DNA of 64,000 bases from Aquibium oceanicum. Its GTDB lineage: Bacteria > Pseudomonadota > Alphaproteobacteria > Rhizobiales > Rhizobiaceae. The translations under genes and the position numbers were made by a program. The stretch is taken from contig NZ_CP018171.1 in the NCBI RefSeq assembly GCF_001889605.1, positions 3,308,501-3,372,500 on the forward strand. Reading direction: 5' to 3'. The notes beneath the pieces were generated by a model. The model had not been told where the DNA came from. It saw only the letters and a list, made by a program, of their open reading frames with translations, and did not search any database. Shown piece after piece: positions 29,117-41,003 of this stretch. Numbering within the stretch: the stretch's first letter is position 1; each line of letters opens with the position of its first letter.

Positions 29117-30943
29117 ATGTTCCAAAGCTTCGAAACCGTCTCGGATCCCTCCCTGGCCGCACCGCGCGTGGCACGGTTGCGCGAATGGCTCGGCAGCAAA
29201 GGCCTCGACGGGTTCCTCGTGCCGCGCGCCGACGAGCATCAGGGCGAATACGTTCCGGCGCGCGCCGAACGGCTATGCTGGATCACGGGCTTCACCGGCT
29301 CGGCCGGCGTTGCGCTGATCCTCGCCGACAGCGCCCATCTCTTCGTCGACGGGCGCTACACGCTGCAGGCAGCCGCGCAGGTGGACTCGTCCCTCTTCGC
29401 GGTCGAGAGCCTCATCGAAACCCCTCCGCCCGCCTGGACCGGCGAGAACGCGCCCGAAGGCCTGAGGCTCGGCTTCGACCCGTGGCTGCACACGATCGGA
29501 GACGCCGCGGCGCTGCGCAAGGCGATGGGCAAGCGAAATGGCACGCTCGTTCCGGTGGAGCGCAACGCGATCGACGCCGTATGGGACGACCAGCCCGGCC
29601 CGCCGCTGGAACAGGTCGAGATCCACCCGGAACGTTTCGCCGGCCGCCTCGCGGTGGACAAGCTCGCCGATCTCGCGGGCATCGTGGTGAAGGAGGGCGC
29701 GGACCACTGCGTGCTGACGGACCCCTCGTCGCTGTGCTGGGCCTTCAACATCAGGGGTCGCGACGTGCCGCACACGCCGCTGGCGCTCGGATTCGCGGTG
29801 CTGTCCGCCGAAGGCCGGCCGATGCTGTTCATGGACGCGCGCAAGCTGTCGATGAAGGTGAAGGCCTACCTCACCCAGCTCGCCGACCTGAAGGAACCCT
29901 CCGCGCTCGACGACGAGATCGCGCGGCTCGCCGCGTCGGGCGGAGCCATCGGGCTCGACCACGGGCTTGCCGCTGAAAAGCTGCGGATGCTGGTCGAGGA
30001 AAACGGCGGCAAGGTTCTGAGGATGACGGATCCGGCCAGGCTACCCCGTGCCACCAAGAACGCCGCCGAACTCGCCGGCAGCCGCGCCGCCCATCGCCGC
30101 GACGGCGCAGCCGTCACGCGCTATCTCGCATGGCTCGACCGTCAGCAACCGGGCACAGTCGACGAAATCCGCGCCGTCGCCGAACTGGAGGCCGCGCGCC
30201 GTCGCGCGGGCGAGGAAGCCCAGATGCCGCTGCGCGACATCTCCTTCGACACGATTTCCGGAGCGGGACCGAACGGCGCGATCATCCACTACCGCGTCAC
30301 GGAGGCGACCAACCGCACGCTCGGCGAAGGCGAACTGTTCCTGGTGGATTCGGGCGCGCAGTACCAGGACGGCACGACCGACATCACGCGCACAGTCCCG
30401 ATCGGACAGCCGAGCGAGGAGATGCGCGAGCGTTACACGCTGGTGCTGAAGGGCATGATCGGCATTTCGCTTCTGAAATTTCCCGCCGGGACGCGAGGCG
30501 CCGACATCGACGTCGTTGCACGCCTTTCCCTTTGGAAATCCGGCCTAGATTACGGTCACGGAACCGGACATGGCGTCGGGGCCTATCTCTCGGTGCACGA
30601 GGGTCCGCAGCGGATCGCCAAGACGGGCACCGAAAAGCTCCTTCCCGGCATGATCATTTCCAACGAACCCGGCTACTACAAGGCCGGCCACTACGGTATC
30701 CGGCTCGAGAACCTGATCGTGGTCGGCGACGCCGAGCCCGTGCCGGGCGGCGACAAGCCGATGCATTCCTTCGAGACCTTGACGCTCGCGCCCTTCGACC
30801 GCCGACTGATCGTGCGCGACCTGCTCACGGCGGAGGAGCACGAGTGGCTGGACGCCTACCATGCCCGTGTTCTGGCGGAGATCGGCCCGATGCTCGATGA
30901 GGAAGACCGCACCTGGCTGGAAGCGACCGCGCGACCGCTCTGA
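29117..30943 (+). CDS. M24 family Xaa-Pro aminopeptidase
   Basis: Dinuclear-metal peptidase that removes N-terminal residues before proline. The 608 residues make it the long, eukaryote-like (XPNPEP1) three-domain form rather than the 440-residue E. coli PepP: two creatinase-like N-terminal domains (about 1-150 and 155-310) and a pita-bread catalytic domain. Metal ligands are visible as D in VDSGAQYQDGTTDITRT, H in GHGTGHGVG, E in SNEPGYY and E in RLENLIVV. It is a single gene on the plus strand. Confidence 0.95.
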   Translation: MFQSFETVSDPSLAAPRVARLREWLGSKGLDGFLVPRADEHQGEYVPARAERLCWITGFTGSAGVALILADSAHLFVDGRYTLQAAAQVDSSLFAVESLIETPPPAWTGENAPEGLRLGFDPWLHTIGDAAALRKAMGKRNGTLVPVERNAIDAVWDDQPGPPLEQVEIHPERFAGRLAVDKLADLAGIVVKEGADHCVLTDPSSLCWAFNIRGRDVPHTPLALGFAVLSAEGRPMLFMDARKLSMKVKAYLTQLADLKEPSALDDEIARLAASGGAIGLDHGLAAEKLRMLVEENGGKVLRMTDPARLPRATKNAAELAGSRAAHRRDGAAVTRYLAWLDRQQPGTVDEIRAVAELEAARRRAGEEAQMPLRDISFDTISGAGPNGAIIHYRVTEATNRTLGEGELFLVDSGAQYQDGTTDITRTVPIGQPSEEMRERYTLVLKGMIGISLLKFPAGTRGADIDVVARLSLWKSGLDYGHGTGHGVGAYLSVHEGPQRIAKTGTEKLLPGMIISNEPGYYKAGHYGIRLENLIVVGDAEPVPGGDKPMHSFETLTLAPFDRRLIVRDLLTAEEHEWLDAYHARVLAEIGPMLDEEDRTWLEATARPL

Positions 30944-30990
30944 ACGTCTACCCGGCCGCAGTTTGATGCGCTGGATTGACCTGTCGCGGA

Positions 30991-31218
30991 TCAGGCCGCG
31001 TTTTCGCGCTCTCGCCAGTATCGTAGTCGCATTCGCGGGGCGATCTTCCAGGCGATCAGGGGAGTCGCCACAAGGCTCGCCAGGACGACGGCCGCGATGA
31101 GGTAGGCGGCGTGTTCGCGCAGTTCGGGCACGGAAAGCACGATGACGGCGCCGGTTCCGAAGAGCACGGCATTGACCATCAGCCCGACGACGCCAGCCAT
31201 GAAGGTTCTCGTTCTCAC
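30991..31218 (-). CDS. Small two-helix membrane protein
   Basis: Hypothetical 75-residue protein. I chose the GTG at 31218 because AGGAG stands seven bases upstream; an internal ATG six codons later lacks a site. Two hydrophobic segments (about residues 9-29, GVVGLMVNAVLFGTGAVIVLS, and 40-58, LIAAVVLASLVATPLIAWKIA) are followed by a basic C-terminus (PRMRLRYWRERENAA), suggesting a hairpin in the inner membrane with both ends inside. It is probably cotranscribed with ligA, whose stop lies 68 bases upstream. Confidence 0.6.
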   Translation of the reverse strand: MRTRTFMAGVVGLMVNAVLFGTGAVIVLSVPELREHAAYLIAAVVLASLVATPLIAWKIAPRMRLRYWRERENAA

Positions 31219-31286
31219 AGGATTGCTCCTCTCGTTCGCACACGAAAGCAACGCCCCTTTTCTCGTCCGGTTCCGGCCGTCAACCC

Positions 31287-33502
<2,216 letters not shown>

Positions 33503-33968
33503 GTGGCGACGACAGCCATCCTGCCATCCGGACATGCTTTCGCGTTCCCGCGCCGTGGCCGGCCGGGGTGCCCGAGGGAAACGGCGCATGGCGTTGCGTC
33601 CTCTGTTGAAAAATACTCGACGCGCTGCCATGCGCCGCCGGCGTTTTCCCTCGATCCTTTCCGGCCGACTCCCCTTCGGAAGACGGCGCACAGTCCGAAC
33701 CGAGGCCGGAAAGTCCCCGCCACCGTTCGCGGGTCCCGTCCGGCGCCACACTTGCCTGGGCCGTCCGGTCGTACGTCCCGTTCCCGCCGGCAAGCTGCGT
33801 CCACAAGGATACGAGCCCCGCTGGTCCCGTGGATAAACTTCCGTTCGGCTGGACGTACCGGGCACGGCAAGTGGATGACATCCATGGGTTTTTTCCGGCC
33901 AGGCCAGCGGACCGTCGAAATCCGATCCACGTGCGCCAGGCAACCGTCCGCCGGAAGCGGACCGGCCG
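33503..33968. other. Long gene-free gap between recN and ligA
   Basis: About 465 bases lie between the 3' end of recN and the ligA promoter. The open frames here are arginine-rich, lack start signals and look random. The stretch holds a large interrupted inverted repeat (33574-33652) and, at 33872-33894, a short TGGAT/ATCCA hairpin followed by TGGG and six T on the plus strand, which could end a small RNA made from the plus strand. I cannot name it. Confidence 0.4.
33574..33652. repeat. Large interrupted inverted repeat (about 24 bp of stem)
   Basis: Outer arms GAGGGAAA (33574-33581) and TTTCCCTC (33645-33652) pair; next to them CGGCGCATGGC (33582-33592) pairs perfectly with GCCATGCGCCG (33627-33637), with a 7-base bulge on the right side; an inner GCGTC/GACGC pair (33596-33600 / 33619-33623) closes an A-rich loop. 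It could be a structured RNA, a mobile palindromic element, or a protein site. Confidence 0.6.
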
Positions 33969-35633
33969 CTACCCCGTCTCCTGAAGCAGCCGCCCCGCCG
34001 CGGCCCTCGCCTCTTCCGTGATGGTCGCCCCGGCGAGCATGCGGGCGATCTCTTCCTGCCGCGCCGCGCGGGGAAGCTGCGCCACCCCCGTGGCGACATG
34101 GTCCGCGCCGCCGGATTTGGAGATGAGGAAATGCGTCGCGGCGCGCGCGGCCACCTGCGGCGCGTGGGTGACGGACAGAACCTGGACGCGCTGCGCCAGC
34201 CGCGCCAGCCGGGCGCCGATGGCGTCCGCCACGGCGCCGCCGACGCCGGTGTCAATCTCGTCGAAGACCAGCGTTGGGGCCGAGCCGCGATCAGCCAGCG
34301 CCACCTTCAGCGCCAGCAGGAACCTCGACAGCTCGCCGCCGGACGCAATTTTTGCCATCGGCCCCGGCCGCGAGCCGGGATTGGTGCGGACCCAGAACTC
34401 GACCTGGTCGATGCCCTCCTCGCGGCGGTCTTCCGCTTCGGTGGATATCTCGACGATGAACTCGGCCCGTTCGAGCTTAAGCGCCGGCAGTTCGGCCATC
34501 ACGGCGTCGGCGAGCGATGCGGCCGTATCCCGCCGCAGGGCCGACAGCGACGCGGCGATCGCGTCGTAGCGCGTCCGTGCGTCCGCAGCCGCGGTCTCGA
34601 GCAGCGCGAGCCTCTCCTCCCCCGCATCGAGCTCGGCGAGATCGGCGACCATGCGGGCGCGGAGGTCTGGCAGCGCGTCGACGGTGACGTTGTGCTTGCG
34701 TGCCGCGGCGCGCAGCGCGAACAGCCGCTCCTCGGCCTGCTCCAGGCGCTTCGGATCGAACTCGGTGGCCCGCATCGCGGCGTCGATGCCGGTCTGCGCC
34801 GCGTCGAGCGCGATCAGCGCTTCGTCCAGCGATTTTACGACCTCTTCAAGGAGCCCGGGCGCCTCGGCGGACTTGCGCTCCAGCCGGCGCACGAGGCTTG
34901 CCAGCAGCGGCACGGGCGAGGCGTTGCCGGCGAAAAGCTCCTGCGCCTCGCCGATCTCCGACGCGATCTTCTCCGCCTTCATCATGGAGGAGCGCAGGCC
35001 GGCGAGCTCGGTCTCCTCGCCATCCATCGGGTCGAGCTTGTCGAGTTCATCGACGGATGCGCGCAGATAGTCCGCCTCGCGCGCCGCCGCTTCGACGCGC
35101 GCCCGGTGACGGGCGAGGTCGGCTTCGGCCTGCCGCCACAGGTTCCAGCTGCGCCGCGTCTCCGAGACTTCGGTGTCGTGCCGCCCGAACAGGTCGAGAA
35201 TATCGCGATGGGCGCCGGGATCGACCAGGGCGCGCTCGTCATGCTGGCCGTGGATCTCGACCAGCGCCCGCCCGATGTCGCGCATCAGGGCGACGCTCGC
35301 CGGGCGGTCGTTGACGAAGACGCGCGACCGGCCGTCCGCGTTCTGGACGCGCCTGAGCAGGATGTCGCCCTCGTCGTCGATCGCGTTCTCCGCGATCAGC
35401 TTACGGGCGGGATGGTCGAGCGGCACGTCGAAGGCGGCCGTCACCTGCCCCTGGGCCGCGCCGTGGCGGACGAGCGAGGCGTCGCCGCGCCCGCCGAGCG
35501 CCAGCGAGAGTGCGTCGAGAAGGATGGATTTTCCCGCACCCGTCTCGCCGGTCAGCACGGACAAGCCCGGCGCGAAGTCGATGTCGAGCCGCTCGATCAG
35601 CACGATGTCGCGGATCGACAGTTGGACCAGCAT
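33969..35633 (-). CDS. recN: DNA repair protein RecN
   Basis: SMC-like ATPase acting in double-strand break repair. It has 554 residues from the ATG at 35633 (MLVQLSIRDIVLIERLDIDFAPG). The Walker A loop TGETGAGKS (about 28-36) is near the start, long coiled-coil stretches span about residues 150-360, and the signature and Walker B (LVFDEIDTGVGG) precede RVQVLSVTHAPQVAA at the C-terminus. It lies 16 bases downstream of bamD, the usual rhizobial arrangement. Confidence 0.97.
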   Translation of the reverse strand: MLVQLSIRDIVLIERLDIDFAPGLSVLTGETGAGKSILLDALSLALGGRGDASLVRHGAAQGQVTAAFDVPLDHPARKLIAENAIDDEGDILLRRVQNADGRSRVFVNDRPASVALMRDIGRALVEIHGQHDERALVDPGAHRDILDLFGRHDTEVSETRRSWNLWRQAEADLARHRARVEAAAREADYLRASVDELDKLDPMDGEETELAGLRSSMMKAEKIASEIGEAQELFAGNASPVPLLASLVRRLERKSAEAPGLLEEVVKSLDEALIALDAAQTGIDAAMRATEFDPKRLEQAEERLFALRAAARKHNVTVDALPDLRARMVADLAELDAGEERLALLETAAADARTRYDAIAASLSALRRDTAASLADAVMAELPALKLERAEFIVEISTEAEDRREEGIDQVEFWVRTNPGSRPGPMAKIASGGELSRFLLALKVALADRGSAPTLVFDEIDTGVGGAVADAIGARLARLAQRVQVLSVTHAPQVAARAATHFLISKSGGADHVATGVAQLPRAARQEEIARMLAGATITEEARAAAGRLLQETG

Positions 35634-35649
35634 CGCTAGCCTGCCGCCA

Positions 35650-36480
35650 TCAGGTGCCGAGCAGGACGGCTCCGGCCTTGGAGATCCACGAGCCCTTGTT
35701 CTCGCGCGGCTCCAGGCCGCCCGTCTGCAGGAGCTTGTAGGAATCGCGGTACCACTGGCTGTCGGGATAGTTGTGGCCAAGCACCGCGGCGGCCGTCTGC
35801 GCCTCCGAGGCGAGCCCCATCGCGTAATAGGTCTCCGTCAGGCGTGCCAGAGCCTCCTCGACGTGGCGGGTGTCGGAATAGACCTCGACCACGTTGCGGA
35901 ACCGCTTGGCCGCTGCGACGTATTCGCGCCGCTCCAGATAGTAGCGGCCGATCTGCATCTCCTTGCCGGCGAGCTGGTCGCGCGCGAAACGCTTCTTGGC
36001 CTTCGCGTCCTCGACATACTGCGACTCGGGCCAGCGCGTGATCACCTCGTCCATCGCTTCGAGCGTCTGGCGGGCTTCCTTCTGGTCCTGCGTCACGTCG
36101 CGGATCTGGCGGAAGTAGCTCAGCCCGACGATGTACTGCGCATAGGCCGCGTCCTCGCTCGACGGGTAGAGCGCGACGTAGCGTTTGGCGGAATTGATCG
36201 AGTCCACGTAGTTCCCCCGCCGGTAGTTGGCGAAGGCGCTCATCACCATGGATTTGCGGGCATACTCGGAATAGGGATGCTGGCGATCCACCGCCTCGAA
36301 CTTGGCGATGGCTTCCTTGATGCGCCCCGCTTCGAGATTGGCGAGGCCCTGGTTGTAGAGCGTGTCGGCCGGCTCGATGTCCTGCACGTAGCTCGACAGG
36401 TCGATGTCCTTTTCGCTGGCACATCCACCGAGCGCCAGCGACAATGCCGCGAACGGCGCCGCAAATGTCGCTCGTCTCAT
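35650..36480 (-). CDS. bamD: Outer membrane assembly lipoprotein BamD
   Basis: Essential lipoprotein of the BAM complex that inserts outer membrane beta-barrel proteins. I take the ATG at 36480 (276 residues) because it gives a compact lipoprotein signal ([20 protein letters not shown], lipobox LGGC with Cys20); an ATG 12 codons upstream is also possible. TPR-like repeats follow ([36 protein letters not shown] and others), including the [20 protein letters not shown] segment. It is followed by recN after 16 bases. Confidence 0.95.
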   Translation of the reverse strand: MRRATFAAPFAALSLALGGCASEKDIDLSSYVQDIEPADTLYNQGLANLEAGRIKEAIAKFEAVDRQHPYSEYARKSMVMSAFANYRRGNYVDSINSAKRYVALYPSSEDAAYAQYIVGLSYFRQIRDVTQDQKEARQTLEAMDEVITRWPESQYVEDAKAKKRFARDQLAGKEMQIGRYYLERREYVAAAKRFRNVVEVYSDTRHVEEALARLTETYYAMGLASEAQTAAAVLGHNYPDSQWYRDSYKLLQTGGLEPRENKGSWISKAGAVLLGT

Positions 36481-36598
36481 CCACCCGCCTCTAACGGCAC
36501 TTCGTGTCGCGTTCATTCGTCGCTCGAATCCTCTGGTCCCCCGGTTGGCAGCGGGCGACCGTCATAGATCACAGCCGCGCCCCGCCGACAACGCTATC

Positions 36599-36637
36599 GC
36601 CGCGCATTCGCGCTATTTTGTGGCGGGAATGCGCGGC
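36599..36637 (-). repeat. Inverted repeat between lpxC and bamD
   Basis: A perfect 11-bp stem (GCCGCGCATTC / GAATGCGCGGC) with a 17-base loop lies 78 bases after the lpxC stop. It may act as a weak terminator or mRNA 3'-end stabiliser for lpxC; no T-run follows on the minus strand. Confidence 0.45.
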
Positions 36638-36714
36638 AGCTGAATTGCCAATCAACTTCGGGCCAATGACCCGGTACGCAACATCGGCACGTATCGACCT
36701 TGGCCCGGAAGCCC

Positions 36715-37665
36715 TCACAGGGTCCAGGGAGCGAACACCGGAGCGCTGACCGCGATCATCTCCGCCTTGCGGCCACGGCTGCGACGGGTGGTCTCGACGA
36801 TCTCGAACGCACCGCGATCCGACAGCAGGCGGCGCAACGCCGCGGCGTTGAGCTTGTGCCCGCCGCGATAGGAGCGGAAGCAGCCGATGAAGCGCGCGCC
36901 GGCGAGCGCGAGGTCGCCCATCGCGTCCAGCGCCTTGTGGCGCACGAACTCGTCCTTGAAGCGCAGGCCTTCCATGTTGATGACCTGGTCGTCATCGCCG
37001 ATGACGACGGAGTTCTCCAGCGACGAGCCGAGTGCATACCCGGCCGCCCACAGGCGCTCCACGTCCTTCATGAAGCCGAAGGTGCGGGCGCGCGCGATTT
37101 CGCGCTTGAAGGTCTCGGGTTCGATGTCGCCGGCATAGAGCTGCTGTCCGATCGACTTGCTCTCGAAATCGATCTCGATCTCGAAACGCGTACCGTCATA
37201 GGGAAGGAACTCCGCCCACGATCCGCCCTTCTCGATGCGAATGGGCTTGAGGATGCGGATGAACCGGCGCTTGCCGGTCAGGGTGCGGATGCCCGCCTGC
37301 TCGATGGCTTCGACGAAATCGTGGGAGCTGCCGTCGAGGATCGGAACCTCGTTGCCGTCGATGTCGATCGAGACGTTGTCGATGCCGAGCGCGAAGAGCG
37401 CGGCCATCAGGTGCTCGACGGTGGCGACATGCATGCCGGAAGGATCGCCCAGAACCGTGCAGAGGTCGGTCCCGCCGATCTCCGACACCAGCGCGCGGAT
37501 CTCGCGGACCGTCTCACCGTCGGAAAGACAGTTGAAGACGACGCCGGTATCGACATCGGCCGGATTGAGGTGGATCGTGACGGCCCTGCCGCCATGAACG
37601 CCCGTACCCGAGAGCGACACACGCGAGTTGATGGTCGTCTGATACTCGTGCAAATCTATTCCCAT
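36715..37665 (-). CDS. lpxC: UDP-3-O-acyl-N-acetylglucosamine deacetylase
   Basis: Zinc amidase that commits the cell to lipid A synthesis. It has 316 residues from the ATG at 37665 (MGIDLHEYQTTINSRVSLSG). Zinc ligands are visible as His85 in HVATVEHLMAAL and the H...D pair in FVRHKALDAMGDLAL; the catalytic glutamate lies in the VEHLM segment and the basic loop SYRGGHKLN near the C-terminus is conserved. It follows ftsZ, as in many proteobacteria, but a 297-base gap with a hairpin separates them. Confidence 0.96.
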   Translation of the reverse strand: MGIDLHEYQTTINSRVSLSGTGVHGGRAVTIHLNPADVDTGVVFNCLSDGETVREIRALVSEIGGTDLCTVLGDPSGMHVATVEHLMAALFALGIDNVSIDIDGNEVPILDGSSHDFVEAIEQAGIRTLTGKRRFIRILKPIRIEKGGSWAEFLPYDGTRFEIEIDFESKSIGQQLYAGDIEPETFKREIARARTFGFMKDVERLWAAGYALGSSLENSVVIGDDDQVINMEGLRFKDEFVRHKALDAMGDLALAGARFIGCFRSYRGGHKLNAAALRRLLSDRGAFEIVETTRRSRGRKAEMIAVSAPVFAPWTL

Positions 37666-37895
37666 GACCCCGCCCAATTCAGGACCGCTTTTAAGGCCGG
37701 AAAGCCGCGGCTTCTTGTTCTCGTACATGCCCAGGACGCCCTATCCCCGAATTGCCCTGTGCACCGCAGAATGTTCGAAGCGGAAGATATAGGGCGGGTA
37801 GAGAGTCGCCAAATCACGGTTTCTTACCCCATGTAACGAGCAAGCCGCATGAGCATATCTCACCAAGGGATTGAAATTGCTCATCGATTGCATTT
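37666..37895 (-). other. Gap between ftsZ and lpxC
   Basis: This stretch of about 230 bases before lpxC holds no credible gene. A TTGGCG and a TATATC 15 bases apart (37812-37786, minus strand) could be a weak lpxC promoter, but the spacing is short, so I do not list it separately. Confidence 0.3.
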
Positions 37896-37925
37896 GCAGA
37901 CTGACCGGCTCATCGGTCAGTCTGC
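37896..37925 (-). terminator. Hairpin after ftsZ
   Basis: A perfect 12-bp inverted repeat (GCAGACTGACCG, 6-base loop, complementary arm) lies 38 bases after the ftsZ stop. No T-run follows on the minus strand, but stem strength and position suggest it marks the end of the dcw transcript or protects its 3' end. Confidence 0.6.
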
Positions 37926-37962
37926 TCCGTTTGTTACAGTCTCGTCTTTCCTTGTCCGGAAC

Positions 37963-39627
37963 TCAGTTCGCCTGCCTGCGGAGGAAGGCCGGAATCTCCA
38001 GCTGATCCTCTTCCTGGTTCGCCCTCGAGGCCGGCACGAGCCGCCCGTGATCGTCGAGCTGGCCGCGGCGCGGCGCGTAGAGCTGCGCGTCGGAAGATGC
38101 TGCGCGACGGGGCTCCGCGGCCGGCTGCACGAGCTGCGGCTCGCGCGGCGCTGCGGCCTTCAGCCGTGCCGGCTCCTCTTCCCTGCGCGATCCGAGACCG
38201 TTGGTCAGCCGCTTGAGCAGCCCCATCGGACCGCGATCGTCGGCGGCATCCGGCCTGACGGCCTGAGCCTGGAGTTCGGCCTGCACCAGCGGCGGGAAAT
38301 CCTCCACGCGGGGCATGCGCGGCTGCGCCGGCGCGGGTGCGGTTTCCATGTTCTGCATCGTCGGCGCGGGCTGAGGCGCCGGACGCAGATGCGCCTCGGG
38401 AGCGGCGGCCTTGAAGAGCCGGCTCTGGGGCTGGAACTCCTCGGCGGGCGCGGCGGGCGCACGCGCCGGAGCGCGTTCGGCCTCGCGGATGGCCTCCGCG
38501 ACCGGGTCGAGGTCGGCCGCCGCCTGATGCGAAACCGCGGGCTCGGGAGCCGGCTGCGGCGCCGGCTGGACCGGGGCCTGGCGCGCTTCGGCCTGGACCG
38601 GGCGCGGCTGCGGCTTCGGCTGCTGGCGGATCTCGATCGGATGCGCGGCGATCTCGTGCGCCTTCTTGTCGATGCCGGTGGCGACGACCGACACGCGGAT
38701 GACGCCCTCCAGTTCCTCGTCGAAGGTGGCGCCGAGGATGATGTTGGCGTCCTGGTCCACTTCCTCGCGGATGCGGGTCGCAGCCTCGTCGACCTCGAAC
38801 AGGGTCAGGTCGCGCCCGCCGGTGATCGAGATCAGCAGGCCCCTGGCGCCCTTCATCGAGGATTCGTCGAGCAGCGGGTTGGCGATCGCGGCTTCCGCGG
38901 CGGCCATGGCGCGGCCCTCGCCGGACGCCTCGCCCGTGCCCATCATCGCCTTGCCCATTTCGCGCATGACAGAGCGGACGTCGGCGAAGTCGAGGTTGAT
39001 GAGACCTTCCTTCACCATCAGGTCGGTGATGCAGGCGACGCCCGAATACAGCACCTGGTCGGCCATGGAGAAGGCGTCCGCGAAGGTCGTCTTGTCGTTG
39101 GCGATGCGGAACAGGTTCTGGTTGGGGATGACGATCAGCGTGTCGACGTTCTTCTGCAGCTCCTCGATGCCGATGTCGGCCGTCTTCATGCGGCGCTGGC
39201 CTTCGAAGTGGAAAGGCTTGGTGACGACGCCGACGGTTAGGATGCCCTTTTCGCGGGCGGCACGGGCCACGACCGGCGCGGCACCCGTGCCGGTTCCGCC
39301 GCCCATGCCGGCGGTGACGAAGCACATGTGCGTGCTGGCCAGGTGATCGACGATCTCGTCGATGCATTCCTCGGCAGCGGCGCGGCCGACCTCAGGCTGC
39401 GAACCGGCGCCCAGGCCCTCGGTCACATGCGCGCCGAGCTGGATCAGCCTTTCGGCCTTCGACATGGTGAGCGCCTGCGCGTCCGTGTTCGCCACCACGA
39501 ACTCGACGCCGCGCAGCCCCGCGGTGATCATGTTGTTGACCGCGTTGCCGCCGCCGCCGCCAACGCCGAAGACGGTGATGCGGGGCTTGAGCTCGGTGAT
39601 GTCCGGCTTTTGAAGATTGATCGTCAT
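37963..39627 (-). CDS. ftsZ: Cell division protein FtsZ with long linker
   Basis: Tubulin-like GTPase that forms the Z ring. It has 554 residues against about 380 in E. coli. The GTPase core (about 1-320) carries the tubulin signature GGGTGTG at 109-115 and the T7 loop [11 protein letters not shown]. Residues about 335-535 are a disordered linker rich in P, A, Q and R. The C-terminal peptide IPAFLRRQ (about 544-551), which binds FtsA and other partners, is intact. The long linker is typical of rhizobia. It lies 65 bases downstream of ftsA. Confidence 0.98.
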   Translation of the reverse strand: MTINLQKPDITELKPRITVFGVGGGGGNAVNNMITAGLRGVEFVVANTDAQALTMSKAERLIQLGAHVTEGLGAGSQPEVGRAAAEECIDEIVDHLASTHMCFVTAGMGGGTGTGAAPVVARAAREKGILTVGVVTKPFHFEGQRRMKTADIGIEELQKNVDTLIVIPNQNLFRIANDKTTFADAFSMADQVLYSGVACITDLMVKEGLINLDFADVRSVMREMGKAMMGTGEASGEGRAMAAAEAAIANPLLDESSMKGARGLLISITGGRDLTLFEVDEAATRIREEVDQDANIILGATFDEELEGVIRVSVVATGIDKKAHEIAAHPIEIRQQPKPQPRPVQAEARQAPVQPAPQPAPEPAVSHQAAADLDPVAEAIREAERAPARAPAAPAEEFQPQSRLFKAAAPEAHLRPAPQPAPTMQNMETAPAPAQPRMPRVEDFPPLVQAELQAQAVRPDAADDRGPMGLLKRLTNGLGSRREEEPARLKAAAPREPQLVQPAAEPRRAASSDAQLYAPRRGQLDDHGRLVPASRANQEEDQLEIPAFLRRQAN

Positions 39628-39692
39628 GTCCTCGTCCTTTTCGCCTTTCTCGCCGCATCGCCGCGCGGCCGCCTGGGGCTAGCCCCTCGAAA

Positions 39693-41003
39693 CTAAAAAC
39701 TCTCTTTGAACCACTGACCCACGCGCCCCAGGCGTCCACCCGTACCGGTTGCGCGCATACGCAGGAAACCCGACACGCGGCTGCTCTCGAACGAAGCCAC
39801 CTGCGGGTAGATCATCAGCCCCACGGCCGAAGAAAATGCCGGCCCCTTGGCCGCCTCGGGAAGCCCGGCGACGCCGAGCGGACGCCCGACCCGGACATTG
39901 CGGCCGAGGATGCGCCGGGCTGCCTCGGGCAGGCCCGTCAACTGGCTGGCGCCGCCGGTCAGGACGACGCGCTTGCCGACCGTCGCGCCGTAGCCGGAAC
40001 GATGCAGGCGCTCGCGCACCAGTTCGAGCGTCTCCTCGATGCGGGCGCGGATGATGCGCGTCATAACCGAGCGCGGCACCTGCAGCGGGACGTCGGATTC
40101 GTCGCCGCCCACCGGCGGCACGTTGACGACGTCGCGGTCGTCGGCGCCGGTCGGCAGCGCCGAGCCGTGCATGACCTTGAAACGCTCGGCCACTTCGACG
40201 CCGGTCGACAGGCCGCGGGCCATGTCGAGCGTCACGTGGATGCCGCCGATGGGAAGCGAGCTCGCATGCACGAACTTGCCCTCTGCGAAGACGGATATCG
40301 TGGTCGTGCCGCCGCCCATGTCGATGCAGGCCGCGCCGAGCTCCGCCTCGTCGTCAACCAGCGCGGCGAGCCCGCTGGCGTAGGGCGTGGCGACCATCCG
40401 GTCGACGGAGAGATGCGAGCGGTTGATGCAAAGCTCGATGTTGCGCATCGGCGCGGCGTCGGCGGTCAGGACATGCATGTCCACGCCCAGCGTCTCGCCC
40501 AGCATGCCGCGCGGATCGCGGATGCCCTTCTCGCCGTCGAGCGAGAAGCCGACCGCCAGCGAGTGGACGAGTTCGCGCTCGGCCTGCAACGCCTTCTTCG
40601 CGCCGGCCGCGAGCACCTTGCGGATATCGGAGGTATCGGCCTCGTGGCCGCCGAGATTGATCGTCGCCGTCGAGATGTCACTGCTCAGCCGGCCCGCCGA
40701 GAGATTGACGATCAGAGAATCCACCGTCAGCCCGGCCATGCGCTCGGCGGAATCGACCGCGAGGCGGATCGCCTGCTCCGCCCGGTCGAGATCGACGATG
40801 ACGCCCGACTTCACGCCCTGGGATTTCTGGTGACCGATGCCGATGACGCGCACCTGGTGCGTGCGCCCGCGGATGAGTTCGCTGCCCTCGCCCGGCTTCA
40901 GTTTGCCGATGATGCAGCAGATCTTGCTCGATCCGATGTCGAGGACGGTGACGATGCCGGACCGGCGCGTAGCCGCTGAGTGACTGCCCGAAAGCCAGTT
41001 CAT
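39693..41003 (-). CDS. ftsA: Cell division protein FtsA
   Basis: Actin-like ATPase that tethers FtsZ to the membrane. It has 436 residues, with VTVLDIGSSKICC (phosphate 1), AACIDMGGGTTTISVF (phosphate 2) and the VLTGGASQLTGL adenosine motif. The last residues (GRVGQWFKESF) form the amphipathic membrane-targeting helix. The ATG overlaps the ftsQ stop (ATGA), so FtsQ and FtsA synthesis are coupled. Confidence 0.97.
   Translation of the reverse strand: MNWLSGSHSAATRRSGIVTVLDIGSSKICCIIGKLKPGEGSELIRGRTHQVRVIGIGHQKSQGVKSGVIVDLDRAEQAIRLAVDSAERMAGLTVDSLIVNLSAGRLSSDISTATINLGGHEADTSDIRKVLAAGAKKALQAERELVHSLAVGFSLDGEKGIRDPRGMLGETLGVDMHVLTADAAPMRNIELCINRSHLSVDRMVATPYASGLAALVDDEAELGAACIDMGGGTTTISVFAEGKFVHASSLPIGGIHVTLDMARGLSTGVEVAERFKVMHGSALPTGADDRDVVNVPPVGGDESDVPLQVPRSVMTRIIRARIEETLELVRERLHRSGYGATVGKRVVLTGGASQLTGLPEAARRILGRNVRVGRPLGVAGLPEAAKGPAFSSAVGLMIYPQVASFESSRVSGFLRMRATGTGGRLGRVGQWFKESF

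Noticed and set aside
37786-37812. TTGGCG/TATATC as the lpxC promoter
   Set aside because: The spacer is only 15 bases and neither box is strong; left as a possibility in the gap entry.
39530-39700. A possible frameshift or fusion at the ftsZ N-terminus
   Set aside because: The frame starts with a normal FtsZ N-terminal segment and the tubulin signature is in place; the unusual length is all in the C-terminal linker.
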